Source: Gliomastix tumulicola (Eukaryota > Ascomycota > Sordariomycetes > Hypocreales > Bionectriaceae). Taken from it: a stretch of DNA of 64,000 nt. The stretch spans positions 3,902,409 to 3,966,408 of the forward strand of contig BCHX01000005.1 in NCBI GenBank assembly GCA_001599755.1, written 5' to 3'. A program made the translations under genes and the position numbers. Under the pieces are notes generated by a model, which was not told where the DNA came from, ran no database searches, and saw nothing but the letters and a program-made list of their open reading frames with translations. Below, piece by piece: positions 52,836 through 64,000 of the stretch (within the stretch, counting starts at the first letter, position 1; every line of letters starts with the position of its first letter).

Positions 52836-55148
52836 GGTGGATGAAGATCACGACGGGCCGGCAAGTAGCGAGGGTGGAAAAAATTGATACCTCGGCCAGC
52901 GAGTAATTGTTGACCAGCAACGAGGAAGTGAAGTGAAAGCGACAAAGGAGGTGCAAGGCCAGCAGGACGACGAGAAAAAGGGCATCGCGACGAGGCAGAG
53001 ACGGCGGGCACGAGCACTTAAAATACAACCAATGCCTCTCTGCCATGCGCTCGAACCCCTTCTCCGGTCCTGGGGGCGCTGGGACGGGGCTGAGGTGTTG
53101 AACCGGAATATCTTGGACGCTGCGACGTGCACAGTATCACTCCCTCCAGGGCATTCCCGTTATCAGCCGCGCTCGAACAAATCCCAGACAAAGACAGTGG
53201 TGGTGCAGCGAAACCACTTAGGTTTCATCCACCACGTCGACTCTCTGTGGATGGGGGCGCGCTCCAATAATAGAAGGCCGCTAAGAGAGACGGAGGCCTG
53301 CTGGCAGGAATTGGAATCGACGATCGATCTTGGCAGCGTGTTTCGTCTCCTGTCCAGGCCACTGAAGGGGCGGCGACGGAGAAGCACTGAGACGACGTCC
53401 CCCACTGCTTCCAGTCGATGGCGGCAATGGCTGCAGCATGCGTAACTACAAGGTTAGATTCAAGGTTAATCACTTGGCGTGGTGCCGGCAGTCCAGCTGC
53501 TCCCACTTACCGGCCGATACGCTCCGAGTTTGGATCTTTGACCCCTTTGGCGCTGAGGCTCCAGCCCCTGACGCCGTGACCGTATTCCCGATCTGGGTAG
53601 TATCCAACGTCGCATCAGGGATTCAGGGGAGGGGAGTGAAGAGATAAGCCCGTCATAGGAAATCGCTCATGGGCCGGCCATCCCTCGTCGGCCATGAAGA
53701 TGGATGGTAGTTATGTCATAGCACTGAGGTTCGATGCTTCGACAACAGGGGTTTACAGTTGGTCCTCGATCAAGTCTCATGCCGATGCGCTACGTGGGAG
53801 GACTCGTTTCGAAATACCACATGCACGACTCTCAAACAACCGAGTATGCTATTTCTAGAGCTCCCACTATCACACAGGAAGCATGTGCAGAAGTGACGAT
53901 CATTCCATCGCGCTCATATCACGCTGCTCACGTCGAAATCCTCTTGCCGTCCCTAAGGCAGAGGTCGGGTATAGGGTAGGACACCTTTTCACTGAAGGGC
54001 CTCGGGATTCCAAGAGTCACGGTAAAATCAACGACGGACCTGGAGAGCTCGGATCAAAAAAATCCATGGGCATGCGTTTGACCCTGAAAACCGCCCCTGA
54101 GCGCTCGGCGCTGAGCGACCTGAAAAATAAAAATAAAAAAGAATTTCCTTCGTCAGCGTCATCATGTGCGTTGTCATTTCGGGTACGGGCAGCTGCGTCC
54201 AGGGAGTGGGCCTTTGTGTTTTGTGTGTAACAAACGAGGCTGTAGCCGTTTACCATGCAGGCTGCCAGCCGGCGTAAATTTCACTCGCCACGTCGAGAGG
54301 ACGCGTCATCAGTGTCCTTATGCTGCTTCCCGCTTCCGTCTCGTATTTGTTTTCGGTGCTACGCAGGCCCCTGAAAGCGTGACCCATCGATTTGGCGGAG
54401 AGGTAATTTGAGCAGGTCTTGTCCGAAGATGATGTGTATAGGAATGGGCCACAGCCTCCATCGCTGTCCTGACATCAGTACGGACAGTCGGAGAAATCAT
54501 GTCTTGAAAGGACGCGACGTTAAATGTCCTTTAGGCCGTCCGCTGACTTAATCGACTCCGTACTGCAAACGACACCACCGGCGGCCTCTCCTCTTTGTGT
54601 CACAGGCTTTGGGTCTAGGCCTGGATCGACGCTGCAGCATCCCGTGGGCAAATTTTTACTGACCTGGTGCGACGGCTTGCGGAGTTGACGAAGAAGCATC
54701 TCCGCGGCGGTACCTTGAGACTTGTCAAGAGATGTCGATCCGTGCTTTTAGACGCGTGATCTCTCTGATACTATGATCACCTTGTACCCGTGGATACTTC
54801 GGCAAGGCCATATCTACTTCCATCGCCTTCCACGCATCCCGACACATTGAGACTCGTCAATGTGGAGCTGTGTTACCGGCCTCTTCCCCCCGCGGTATCA
54901 CATGGCTTCGTCATCATGCCAGCGAAATCATCACGGGAAGTGTCCCCGGCCTTGTCGGGATGTGACTGGCTGCTTCCCCCGATGAAAACTTTTCCTTGGT
55001 CAGTTCGATTCCACTTCAACGGGACATCCGCGGGGGACGGTGTCGTCATCGGTATCCCGTGACCTTTTGGTGACCTCACTTGGAGTGGCCTAAGTTTCAA
55101 GGCCACCAGATCAGTGTGATCGGAGTGATTTAGAATCTCTCACGAAAA
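52836..55148. other. Start of a gene-poor region
   Basis: About 2.3 kb with the antiporter promoter at its left. Frames up to 170 residues occur but none has a domain, signal or coding-like composition. Nothing recognised. Confidence 0.45.
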
Positions 55149-56210
55149 GTATAAGGACCCGAGCATCGCCCTCCTGGCTCCCATAGTCGACTTCAACCTT
55201 TCCTCTCCCATTCCTCTGCAATGGTAACATCTCTTTGCCTTTGGCTTGCCAGAGCCTTGCCTTTTGCCTGTGTGTGGTGGCCACATTTGTTTGTTATATT
55301 TCAAGCTGGGCTTGATATTTGTTCTTCTTGCTCGACACTAAAAGCTTGTTCTCTCGCTATCAGCCCTTCGATCGAGGCCGTCGACTCGTCCTCCTCAGTG
55401 TCTTGTCGCTGTGGGTAAGTTCTCTCTCTCTCCTTGTTGTCGAAATCCTGCTCCTTCAATTCACAGCATTCTGGCTGGCGCCCCTCCTCGCCCCCCGGCT
55501 TTTGTTATCTCCTTACTGGTCTCTGATGCCTCCCTGCCTTCCTTTGCTTTGCTTTCGCCTTGCCTTGAGTCATCGTCATTGCCCTTCCGTCGTCCATATC
55601 TTTATCCGAACATTGTGCGCTTCACGTTGGCTTGGTGTCTTGCGGCCCATGAGGACCTGATGCCTTCTGCCACACTTTCGTCCTGTTGCTAGACTGAGGT
55701 CGTCATCTTGCTCTCTGTCAACCACCCGCGCTATCTTGCCATCATAATGTGTCGTCGCTCTGCTTTATCATACTCTTCTCTTGCTTGTCGACTATTGCCT
55801 TAGAAATCGCCTTGTACTGTTGTTGCTCTGCCTGCTGCTTATTGCGTTACACAATCCTTCCCCTGGTGTCTACTCAATCCATCTCTGCAGTCTCCAGATG
55901 CTGCCATCATGCTCCCCCCCCGGGTCTTACTCAAGCATGTGTTCATTCACCATCTCCCCTCTGCCGCAATCTCTCACTTGACTTTTCAAAGCTCAGGAGG
56001 ATGCTGACTGGTGTAGATGCTGAACAGCCGAGGAGGATGCAATGTGTCCGATGGCGTGTACTACGTAGAGTCGGACACACTGTTGGTCGGGCGCCGCCAG
56101 CGACGTTGACATTGCTGTCAAGTGTGACAGAGCCGCCACGATATCCTCTCCCTCCGGATTCACCATCTAGCACCCGCTATCTCGCCGGCGCTACCTAGAG
56201 AAATTGCACT
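55149..56210 (+). other. Pyrimidine-rich, leader-like stretch with TATA motif
   Basis: A TATA-like GTATAAGG at 55149 is followed within 60 nt by long C/T-rich sequence and an ATG at 55221. For about 1 kb the plus strand is strongly C+T biased. The style matches long 5' leaders of fungal transcripts, with a possible donor GTAAGT at 55416. Frames in it (up to 149 residues) are Leu/Ser/Cys-rich and do not look like proteins. It might be the 5' end of a lost gene or a non-coding transcript; no evidence decides. Confidence 0.3.
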
Positions 56211-57949
56211 AATGGCATAGCACCCTCAATTTGCTTGGCCTGGGACCTGTGGCGGCTTCATGCGCGCGCGCTGTGTTTCATCATGCTACGCCGGCATACG
56301 CATCTCTGACTCGCAAGACCGGTTCAAGAGTTTTTCCCAGAGTTGAGATTGGGACAGGACAGGCGACGTGATCATGAGCCTGCGGCGACTGCTCAGCAGA
56401 ACATGTGGGCGCCTTCGCCATGATCTTCGCATCGCCGGCCTTATCCTCTATCCCTGCACGGGACAGGTGATAGCTGTCTGTTGGCTGTCCAAGCGCGATT
56501 CTCAAAGAGCCGGCACATGTGCGAGAAGGGAGGCGGCTCGTTGAATTGCGTTGACCTCGGAGACTGACGCGGCAGAGCTTGACGTGAGTATTTTCCCTCA
56601 GATTCAACAGAGTAAGGTTGGTAGAATTCGCTGACCTTCCACATTAGTCACTCTCACCATCACGCGCTTCGACATCTCGATCATCGACGCCGTGGACTGG
56701 CCTTGTTGCATCTGCCCTCACCGCCAGCTCTCCAGCCGTATCTGACCGCGCGGCCGTGGTTAGAGGCTGAACAACGGTGACAATATTTTGGGAAAGCTGT
56801 GTGCTCTCCGCATTGTAAGGATCTCCAGCTCTCATCCCCCTCTCACGTCCACCACAATGCTCTGGATTCTCTGGACACTTTGCTAGACAATCCATCCGGC
56901 TAGACATGACTGACAATTGTGCTTTGTAGGATTGCGGAGGCATGACATCGTTCGTTGGCATGTTCCTTCCCACAACTTTTCAGTTCGGGGGTCGGGATCG
57001 CTGCGCTTGCCTGCTGGGAATTTTCCAGCTTTGACCGGGCTGCGGCCGTCGCGACACCCAAAGCACCATCGACTTTGGATATGCCCCTTGCATGCAGTAC
57101 TCGGCACACTAAGAACCACGTCAGCCGAGCTCATGTTGCGCCTTTGCAGCAGTCAGCTCTCCCTGAGCCGTCGCTCGATTCACTATCATCCATCTCCTGC
57201 GCCCGATCTCTACGCCTGGCCTGAGCCGAATCAGTGTTCCGGGACAACCATCGCTCGCGCCGTCTGCTGCAAGTTAAGGGTTCAGGACATTATATCAACA
57301 CTATTGTTGAGCCTGTTACGCGGCGTTGAGCATATTGCGACGTGCCTTGAAGGACAGAAGGCGGGTCAATAGGATGGCCATTTTTGCCTCCACGCCGAGG
57401 TATGAGCTTGGCGAGTGCGTCTAGACAGCACATGCAAGGTACGTGTGATACACTCAGAAGAGAAGCGTTCGACGATGGCGGTCCTTGGGGGATACGCTTT
57501 GGTACCGGGGACTTGTCGAGATAGTAGATGCTAACGTTTTGATGGCTTTGGTAGACAGAGAAGAATAGTCTCGGTATGCGGGAGACGGGATGAAACGCGT
57601 GTCTGGGCGCTTGTCCTGTCCGAGACACCGCCGCAGCGTTACCCAAAGAGAGATTTGGGTCGGGTTCAGCATTGCCTCTATATCCCATACTTCGACGGGA
57701 AACGTTTCCCTGAGAACTACGACAAGGCCAGCCTGATTTTAGATGCGAGCACTCTTGTCGTGTTCATGGTAACGATGCATGCGGTTGGGGCTCCGGCGAC
57801 CTGTTCCAGCAGACAGGACACCTGGTTCAAGCCAAGAAGGATCACATCGCGGCGACGTCAACCAAGAGGTTTCAGCGGGCCGCTCTCCCAAACATCGGCG
57901 ACTGAGCGGGTGCAGTGGCGGTTTCGACTGCTAGGCGGAGGCCATGGGA
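56211..57949. other. Intergenic, nothing recognised
   Basis: About 1.7 kb without a supported feature; all frames are short and lack motifs. Confidence 0.45.
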
Positions 57950-58450
57950 ACGTGCATTTACAGCGCCGTGTCCCAAGTGTGTCCATCGACGATGGCTGCT
58001 CACATCGTCGTGGGCGTCTCTGATTGTCTGACGGTCCCGAACGTCGAAAATGGGTGTCGGGTTCCCAGCTCACCAAGCGTCGGGCATGCTATGAAGCGCA
58101 AAAAGACAAGGTACTTGAAATTGTCGCCGGTGGTCGTGGCCTTTACGGAGCGCCAAGCCGTCGAAGCGATGTCTTCGCCCAGAAAGCGGCCCCAGCGCGC
58201 GCGCAGTGTCCTGCCTTGGGAAAGAAGCCGGTAGTGGTAAGTTTTGCTCCCCGTGGCTTCCAGGCGCTGCCATACTAACCCTGCTTTTGCGACCAGGGAT
58301 GAAAGATCTAATCACCACCGCCTACGTGTTCCTCTGTGATAATTACGACGGCGGGGATGAGGACGTACGTGGGCGGGCAGCGGCCCCTCCGGATGAGATC
58401 TTCCTGATCGGATTCTCGCGAGATCGACCTGGGCGTCTGGCGACAGGAAC
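57950..58450 (+). pseudogene. Decayed DUF2235 (alpha/beta-hydrolase-like) gene
   Basis: A fragment with DUF2235 hallmarks but no open full-length frame. After a perfect 60-nt intron (58239-58298 region: donor GTAAGT, branch TACTAACC, acceptor CAG) the sequence reads GMKDLITTAYVFLCDNYDGGDE and then EIFLIGFSR, matching the nucleophile region of DUF2235 proteins, which normally continues GAFTAR. Here the sequence after GFSR is unrelated, and a 36-nt segment flanked by a GATGAG direct repeat interrupts GGDE/EIF. Upstream, remnants around SIDDG and VPNVEN may be the family's N-terminal DGTW...SNV region in different frames. Intact splice sites with broken coding frames indicate a pseudogene. Confidence 0.5.
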
Positions 58451-60606
58451 AACGCAAGGCCACCATGAGACGGATTGGGAATCACACGCATGTCTGGAGA
58501 TACGCACCTGTCGACAAGGATACTGATGGTGGCTGTCCTACTGGTGGCATTACCCCCAGACTTGGACATTCTGACAGCGCCCTACCAGGGCACGGCCGGT
58601 CCTGTGGGAGCCCGTGAGACTCGTCAAATGAGCCACCCCCGCGTGCCCCTGGCCCCGGAACGAGCAGCAAGGGACACGGACACGGCAAGCTGAGCGTCTT
58701 GTTGCCACACTCGGTCCAGCCATGGTAGCCAGCAGGGCTGTCCCGCTTTCCGCCATGCTCGAGACTGGGGACGCCCTCGCTAAGCTACTCAACAACACCC
58801 ACAAGGACTCGTCGAGCACTGACGAGACTCGAGGCGAATTACAGCAGCGTGCATGCACCGTCATGGTCCTGGTATGATCTCTTTGGCTCATATTCGCGAC
58901 GGGGAATATCCCCAGGCCTTCCAGTCTTCTTTATGTCACGTCGACCGCTCGTCACGCGCACTACGACCCGTTCCTCGCAATTCCCCCTACAAGCACCGCA
59001 TCCAGTTTCTTTGGCCAGAACGTTTCGGTGGTTTTCCAACTCACGGTTGTCTACCAACAGTGAATCGCCAGCCCGTCACTCAACTACCATCCGTCGACTG
59101 GCCAAAGAGTTGACCTGCTTTTCTCTGTGTGCGATTATGAATAGCAGTCGTCCATACCATGATCTAGCGATAGGTCTGTGCCGCCTCTGATCATCCGTAC
59201 TCAGGCAGCAGGCCAGAGCTCCGACTCCGGCAAGCAATCACCTCGATGCATAAGCCGGAGGGATGACGGCTCGGCTCTTCGTCTATTTGTCAACACCTTG
59301 TGCCTAGAGATGTTTTGTCGTCTGCAACGGCGACAGCGGCGGAAAGAGCTGCGGGCACCACTTGATGAGTACCCCTTCAAGGAAGATGCGAGCGATTACC
59401 GTCTCAGATTTTGGCTTCCATTAGCATCGAAGCGCGGGCAGCATCTGGGTTCTCTATCCTTTGCCTATCCTCTCTTTGTCCCTCCTCATTGTACGGCTGC
59501 TCATCCTAAGCTTGGCATGGGAAGGACCGGCAAAGCCTACTCTGGGTATCTACCCAATCACGCAAACACCAAAACATCCAGGAGTTCGACAGAAAAGCTC
59601 CGAGGTCGGTCGCAGCCTAATAGGCAGCCAGCATGCGAATCCACGTATGGAACGAAGCCATCCATGGGAGATCCCAATGGATAGCTACGATTCGCCCTCG
59701 GCGTTGATCTCGCTACAGATACAGCACCCATATTCCTTGCTACTCAGCTACACAGGACAAGTTTGTGACGCGGACAGGTGTCGACCACCTCGTAGCGAAT
59801 ATGGACTTTTCAAGCCGCCACTTCAAGGCGACCTGGGACCAGTCTGGCCTTCACGGCTGTCTCGCTGCGCGTATCCCTCGGCTTTTTGGCTGACGAAAAA
59901 AAGCGGTTTTTTGATGATGGTTGCGACAACTGTTCAAGATGCATCCCCGCTCCAAAGTGCTGTCAAAGCGTGTTTTTCCTCGCACCAATCACCATTCTGA
60001 CGACCAGATATCCATCGTTGGATCCAAGGGCGGCGATGGCGACGGGATGCCGAGCAGCAGACATACGACGATGTCTGCTCGGTTTTCGCGACGCTGTCGA
60101 ATGTGCGAGCGCAAGGATTCAGGGTGCACAACTCGCCTTCACCATAGCCGTTGACGATGCTCACTCTCGAAGAGACCAAGCGATCGGGCTCCCAAACCAG
60201 TCATCACTATTGATGAGTTCGGTTTCGTGAGGGCCGCTGAGTGGAGCCGACGGGGATGGGAGGGAGGAGCCTGCTTTCGGCGATTGCTGAGTTTTTAGCC
60301 ACCACTGCACAAGCAATACGCAGAAGACGGACGAGTACCTAGAGAGCCTGCGCCACGCGGCCGGGTCTGGCGATTCAATTGCACGGGGATTTACAGCACT
60401 TAATGGCCGGTTTGGCGCCCCTCGAGCAAAGCATCACGGTCGCTAACATCGCCGGCGGCGACACTGCCTGAGGAGCAGGGCTCATCGCAACTCAAGCCAC
60501 ATGCTGGCGCTGTCAAGTCGGAATCTCGTACGTCATCCAGTATTCCTCGAGGAACGACCGCTAGAACACGGGCGAGTACGGAGTCGCTCATGTGCGCCTG
60601 GACTAC
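58451..60606. other. Gene-poor region with coding-like fragments
   Basis: About 2.15 kb without an intact gene. One fragment near 58722-58860 (plus strand) reads as an amphipathic helical stretch (AMLETGDALAKLLNNTHKD) but ends at a stop. No family recognised. Confidence 0.4.
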
Positions 60607-60906
60607 CTAAGGTCTTCCTTCCGCACGTGCGGCTGGGGAGCGTCCCTTGTCTTCACGGTCTTCGCGCACGGCTTCAAATAAGCAGAGAACACCTTTTCTC
60701 TCTCGAGGGCGGCCCCGGAGCTTGCTTGCATCTTCCATTCGACTTAAAAGGTCGTATCGGAGCTTGCGATCAGCCGACGCAAGCCACTGCAGGATGGACA
60801 CACAGACAATCTTGAATATCTCAAGAGTCTCCTTGAGAAGCGTCTTAAATTCCTCGCGGGCGCAGAGACCCGAAAACCAAGCAGGATGTAGCAGCGCCAG
60901 CCTACA
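60607..60906 (-). other. Isolated helical coding-like fragment, minus strand
   Basis: About 95 codons read well as amphipathic helix: REEFKTLLKETLEIFK, then SILQWLASADRKLRYDLLSR. The pattern resembles N-terminal helical regions of fungal NLR/STAND or HET-associated proteins, but no start codon or continuing exon was found. Probably a relic; could be a real exon of an unmodelled gene. Confidence 0.3.
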
Positions 60907-63900
60907 CGCTGATTAGCATGTGGCTTCTATCGAATGGATATTGAAGAGCATGGAAGAGAACGATGGTGCCCTTTCTTTTGCATGAGGCAGCATGGCTCGA
61001 AAGCTGCGGTTTGAACACTTATCTATTTCCGCGGGCTGGAAAGCCTTCCGACTTGGGATATCATCATATCATGTCACGTTCGCTATCTGGGTCAGCCATA
61101 TCTGCGGAGGCCGCCCACGAATTATTTAGAGGGAGCGAGTTCGCGCCAGAACAACGGGTGCCTGCAAGAGTTAACTTCACTCATCTTCTGCCGATCCATC
61201 CGAAGTCCTCTCGGGGCCCAGGGCCATCCCAAGGGTGGCGAGGCCCTGGATGTGTGGATAGATGAGGTGTGTATCATCTGGTGCTTTTGCACGAAGCCTT
61301 CTCAGACTCTTTGGTGCCCGTGCCATGCACGGCGTGGAGGGAGGTGGGCATTGAAGGCATTCCCGCCAGCAATCCGCCTACAAAGAGTCACCTTTTATAC
61401 CGACGGCAGAGTATATCCTCATCACTGTTGCCCGTGAGCATCAAAGGAGGGCAGTCGACTGAGCTGGGAGGGCCACGTCCGTGTCAACAGTCGCGACTTG
61501 GAGGATGGCCACGTGTTTCAGCGCTGGAGCAGTGCGCCAGGACCTCTCAAAATGTCGAACGGGCCACCAGAATCCGCCTATAACAGCACGCTGTCGGTGC
61601 GTCGGTCAGTCCACCAAGGCGGGTTTCGTATACTCTGCTCAGTCAGAGTTGTTTGAGCGCTTTGTTGCAGGCTTCATGCACTTCGACAGCTTGGAGGAAG
61701 GACACTGGACCTTTGCTCTATTTGATAGAGTGAGGGTCACTCTCTCTACATCTGAGACACCTGGAGCGAGGAACGAAAGTACCACTGAAGGCAGCTGCTG
61801 CATACTGGAGAGAGTTTTGGCACACGCTCGGATATCCCTACGCCTTCGCGGCCGTGCTAGTCAACGTCACTGAGCAAGCTGGCTGGTGGAAGCCGGGCAT
61901 ACAGAGATATCCAGGCGGCTGCGGGGGTAGGACGCTTGCTTTTGTTCAAGCCCGGAGGTACCTCGCCCGAAGAACCATGTACCAAAACCGGTATCTTCGC
62001 CATCAACTTCGCTAACAGAGCGCGGGCCGAAGCGAACCGCGCGGCTACACTGCTGAAAAGCACCAGGGACTGAGCCGCCCCCTTGAAGACAGAGACCAAC
62101 CATGGCGAGTGGCGTCGAAGGCTCCCATCCCACGGCCAACAAGCAGCACCACCCAGTCGAAAGGCATCTGCCTTCATGCCATTGGAATCCCTCGGTTATC
62201 TGCTGTCATAGTCGTCGAGAGGAAGGACCACGCCGGTACCTTTTGCCAAGCTCCAACACAGCTTGCTGCGTCGGGATGCAGTATCGAGACTATGTCACCG
62301 GCGGCGGCATTGAGGCTGTAGCAGACATCATCTGCGGTCTGATCTGGAAGATTGGTGGAAAGGTTGAGAACCAGAATGCCTCTGGGGTGGACTTCTCAGC
62401 GGGATCTGAATAGATTTCTGCCTACAGCGCGGAGCCAAAAGGCGTGGGACTTCAAACTCCGAGTACCGGAGTAAGAATCACCTGACCAACGTGAGCAGGA
62501 TCGCCCGGTGTATCCCTACACACGACGTGGTTGGACGCCGTCAAATCGTTAAGTACCTGCCGGACGTCGGGACCAGGTTTTGGCGCCAAGTCAGCGATAT
62601 CCATCTAGCGAGCGCAACGTGTGGCGGCAATGTCTTGGACGTCCGCCGCCTCAGGGAGAGCGATGAGACAACGCGGGAGAACCCAGCAGCAACGGGCGGA
62701 GACAGCTCCACGGCCCAGGGCAAGATCAGCGTCCACCTACCTCATGGTGGCACACCAGGACAAGGCATAACCGCTGGCGTTGAGTTGGAACATTGTCATT
62801 GCCAGACGACACTCCATTCCTCGCCACTAGCCGAGAATCGCAGGTGTTCTGTCGTATCACTTGCCTCAGACCGATCATGCCGCAATCTCCGTTGCTGGAT
62901 ATGGCGGACGGCCAAATCACGATGTTCAGAGACGACAAATACGCGCCGCTCCGCCATGCCATGTGTTTCCCGACGCCCGAATCTCCATGTGCTTGCTTTC
63001 AAGCCTTCAGATGGGGCACCTTTCGCCCATTTCGCGTTTGCCAAATACGCTGACTACTTGACACTGCCTTCAAAGTCACAAGTTGGTGGGAGAGATTGGC
63101 CGGGTGTACGGAGAGACATTCGATCCATAGTCTAGATTGTCACAGCGACCCGATGAATCATCTAGCTCGGGGCTTGAATCTGTTGCGCCAGTTATGGCAC
63201 TGTTATATCTGTGCCGGGCCTCTCATGTTCGGCCGCGTCGTACGGACCACGACATCGTCATCCATCTATCCCAGGTGTACGCACCTCTCTAGCGTATGTT
63301 CGAGCCCAGAGCTGCACAGAACACACAGAACAGCTCAGAGGCGAATGGGCAGGGCCTTGCCACAGTAACGTCGCATCACTCGGTTCTCCTCCCGCGAGCA
63401 GCAATCCATCACACAAACCGTTGCGGTTGCAGAGGAAATGGACTATTTCGAGATGGAGTGCTTGAGGATCTTCGAGACGACTTACTCCGGTTATCTCGTT
63501 CAAGACTCCACCTCTTCATGGGCTCCAGAGGACAACGCAATCGCGAAGTACGCCATGGAAGCAGACAACACCCCTCTGCACTGATACAAGAACGCCGTTA
63601 GACGGTCCAAGATGATCAGGCGCGACGAAGCCGCCCCAGCTCTCGCCGTCCGCGCGACTTCTCAGCATGCAGATGGAGGAGGCGTATACATCGACTACGT
63701 GCCTCCGAGGCAGGACACCACAGCGCTACTGTACTGTGTGGGGATCGCGAGCCGATACTTACTCCTTGCTCCGGCTTGCAAAGGCATGCTTAAGGACATA
63801 GAGGCGATCTTGCGCGCCGGCGTCACGAAGAAGTATTCGCGTTCAGACCTGTCGTACTCCATACACGATGGTAAGAAGTGGCTGGCGCATGCATGCATGC

Positions 63901-64000
63901 TTCCAGCCTGTCAGCAAGATAGAGAACGCATGCCAAGCTCATGAGCTGTCAACAACGCCGTCCACACCAAAACGGAAACTCGGTCATGCCATCCTACCGG
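60907..64000. other. Gene-poor right end with several coding-like fragments
   Basis: About 3.1 kb lacking an intact gene. Fragments with protein-like composition: near 61250 a WIDEVCI stretch reminiscent of HET motif 2; near 61790-61910 (KAAAAYWREFWHTLGYPY); near 62290-62410 (GGGIEAVADIICGLIWKIGG); and 63436-63590 (EEMDYFEMECLRIFETTYSG). None connects to another by clear introns. They may be relics of decayed genes or exons of lineage-specific genes. Confidence 0.3.

Overview
This is a 64 kb piece of nuclear genome from a filamentous ascomycete, most likely a Sordariomycete-type Pezizomycotina. Short introns (about 50-90 nt) with GTRNGT donors, CTRAC branch sites and YAG acceptors interrupt many genes. 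The gene content is typically fungal: Zn2Cys6 and bZIP/DUF3425 regulators, a HET-domain protein with ankyrin repeats, a cellulose-binding CBM1 esterase and squalene synthase. No RNA genes, CRISPR arrays or intact transposons were seen.

Left part (1-17.4 kb): a dihydroxyacetone kinase cut by the window edge is divergent to a short-chain dehydrogenase (SDR). A Zn2Cys6 regulator follows, and its stop codon overlaps that of a convergent flavin monooxygenase. The four could form a small catabolic or specialised-metabolism cluster. Next come a large TPR-DUF4470 protein, a TM2-domain membrane protein with three undetermined bases, a secreted GH43-CBM6 arabinoxylan-active enzyme, and a protein built from two copies of one beta-rich domain.

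Middle (17.9-28.3 kb): a tandem pair of trypsin-fold proteins. One keeps a complete His/Asp/Ser signature; its neighbour has lost His and Ser and looks like a pseudoprotease. About 2.3 kb further on is a 967-residue HET protein whose HET domain is split by inserted ankyrin repeats. A 72-nt poly-G tract and a (GT)n tract lie just upstream of the two protease-like genes. This is the most intriguing part of the window and a candidate allorecognition or cell-death locus, though that role is inferred only.

Right-centre (28.3-52.8 kb): small membrane proteins, a large coiled-coil protein with a basic N-terminus, a CE1-CBM1 esterase, squalene synthase (ERG9), a 74-residue protein with a myristoylation signature, a bZIP/DUF3425 regulator, a five-exon SDR, a zinc-type alcohol dehydrogenase and a five-exon Na+/H+ antiporter.

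Right end (52.8-64 kb): about 11 kb without an intact gene. It holds a pyrimidine-rich, leader-like stretch, a decayed DUF2235 hydrolase with a still-perfect intron, and several isolated coding-like fragments, suggesting a gene graveyard rather than ordinary spacer. All exon boundaries were read by eye from splice consensus and reading-frame phase, without transcript data.
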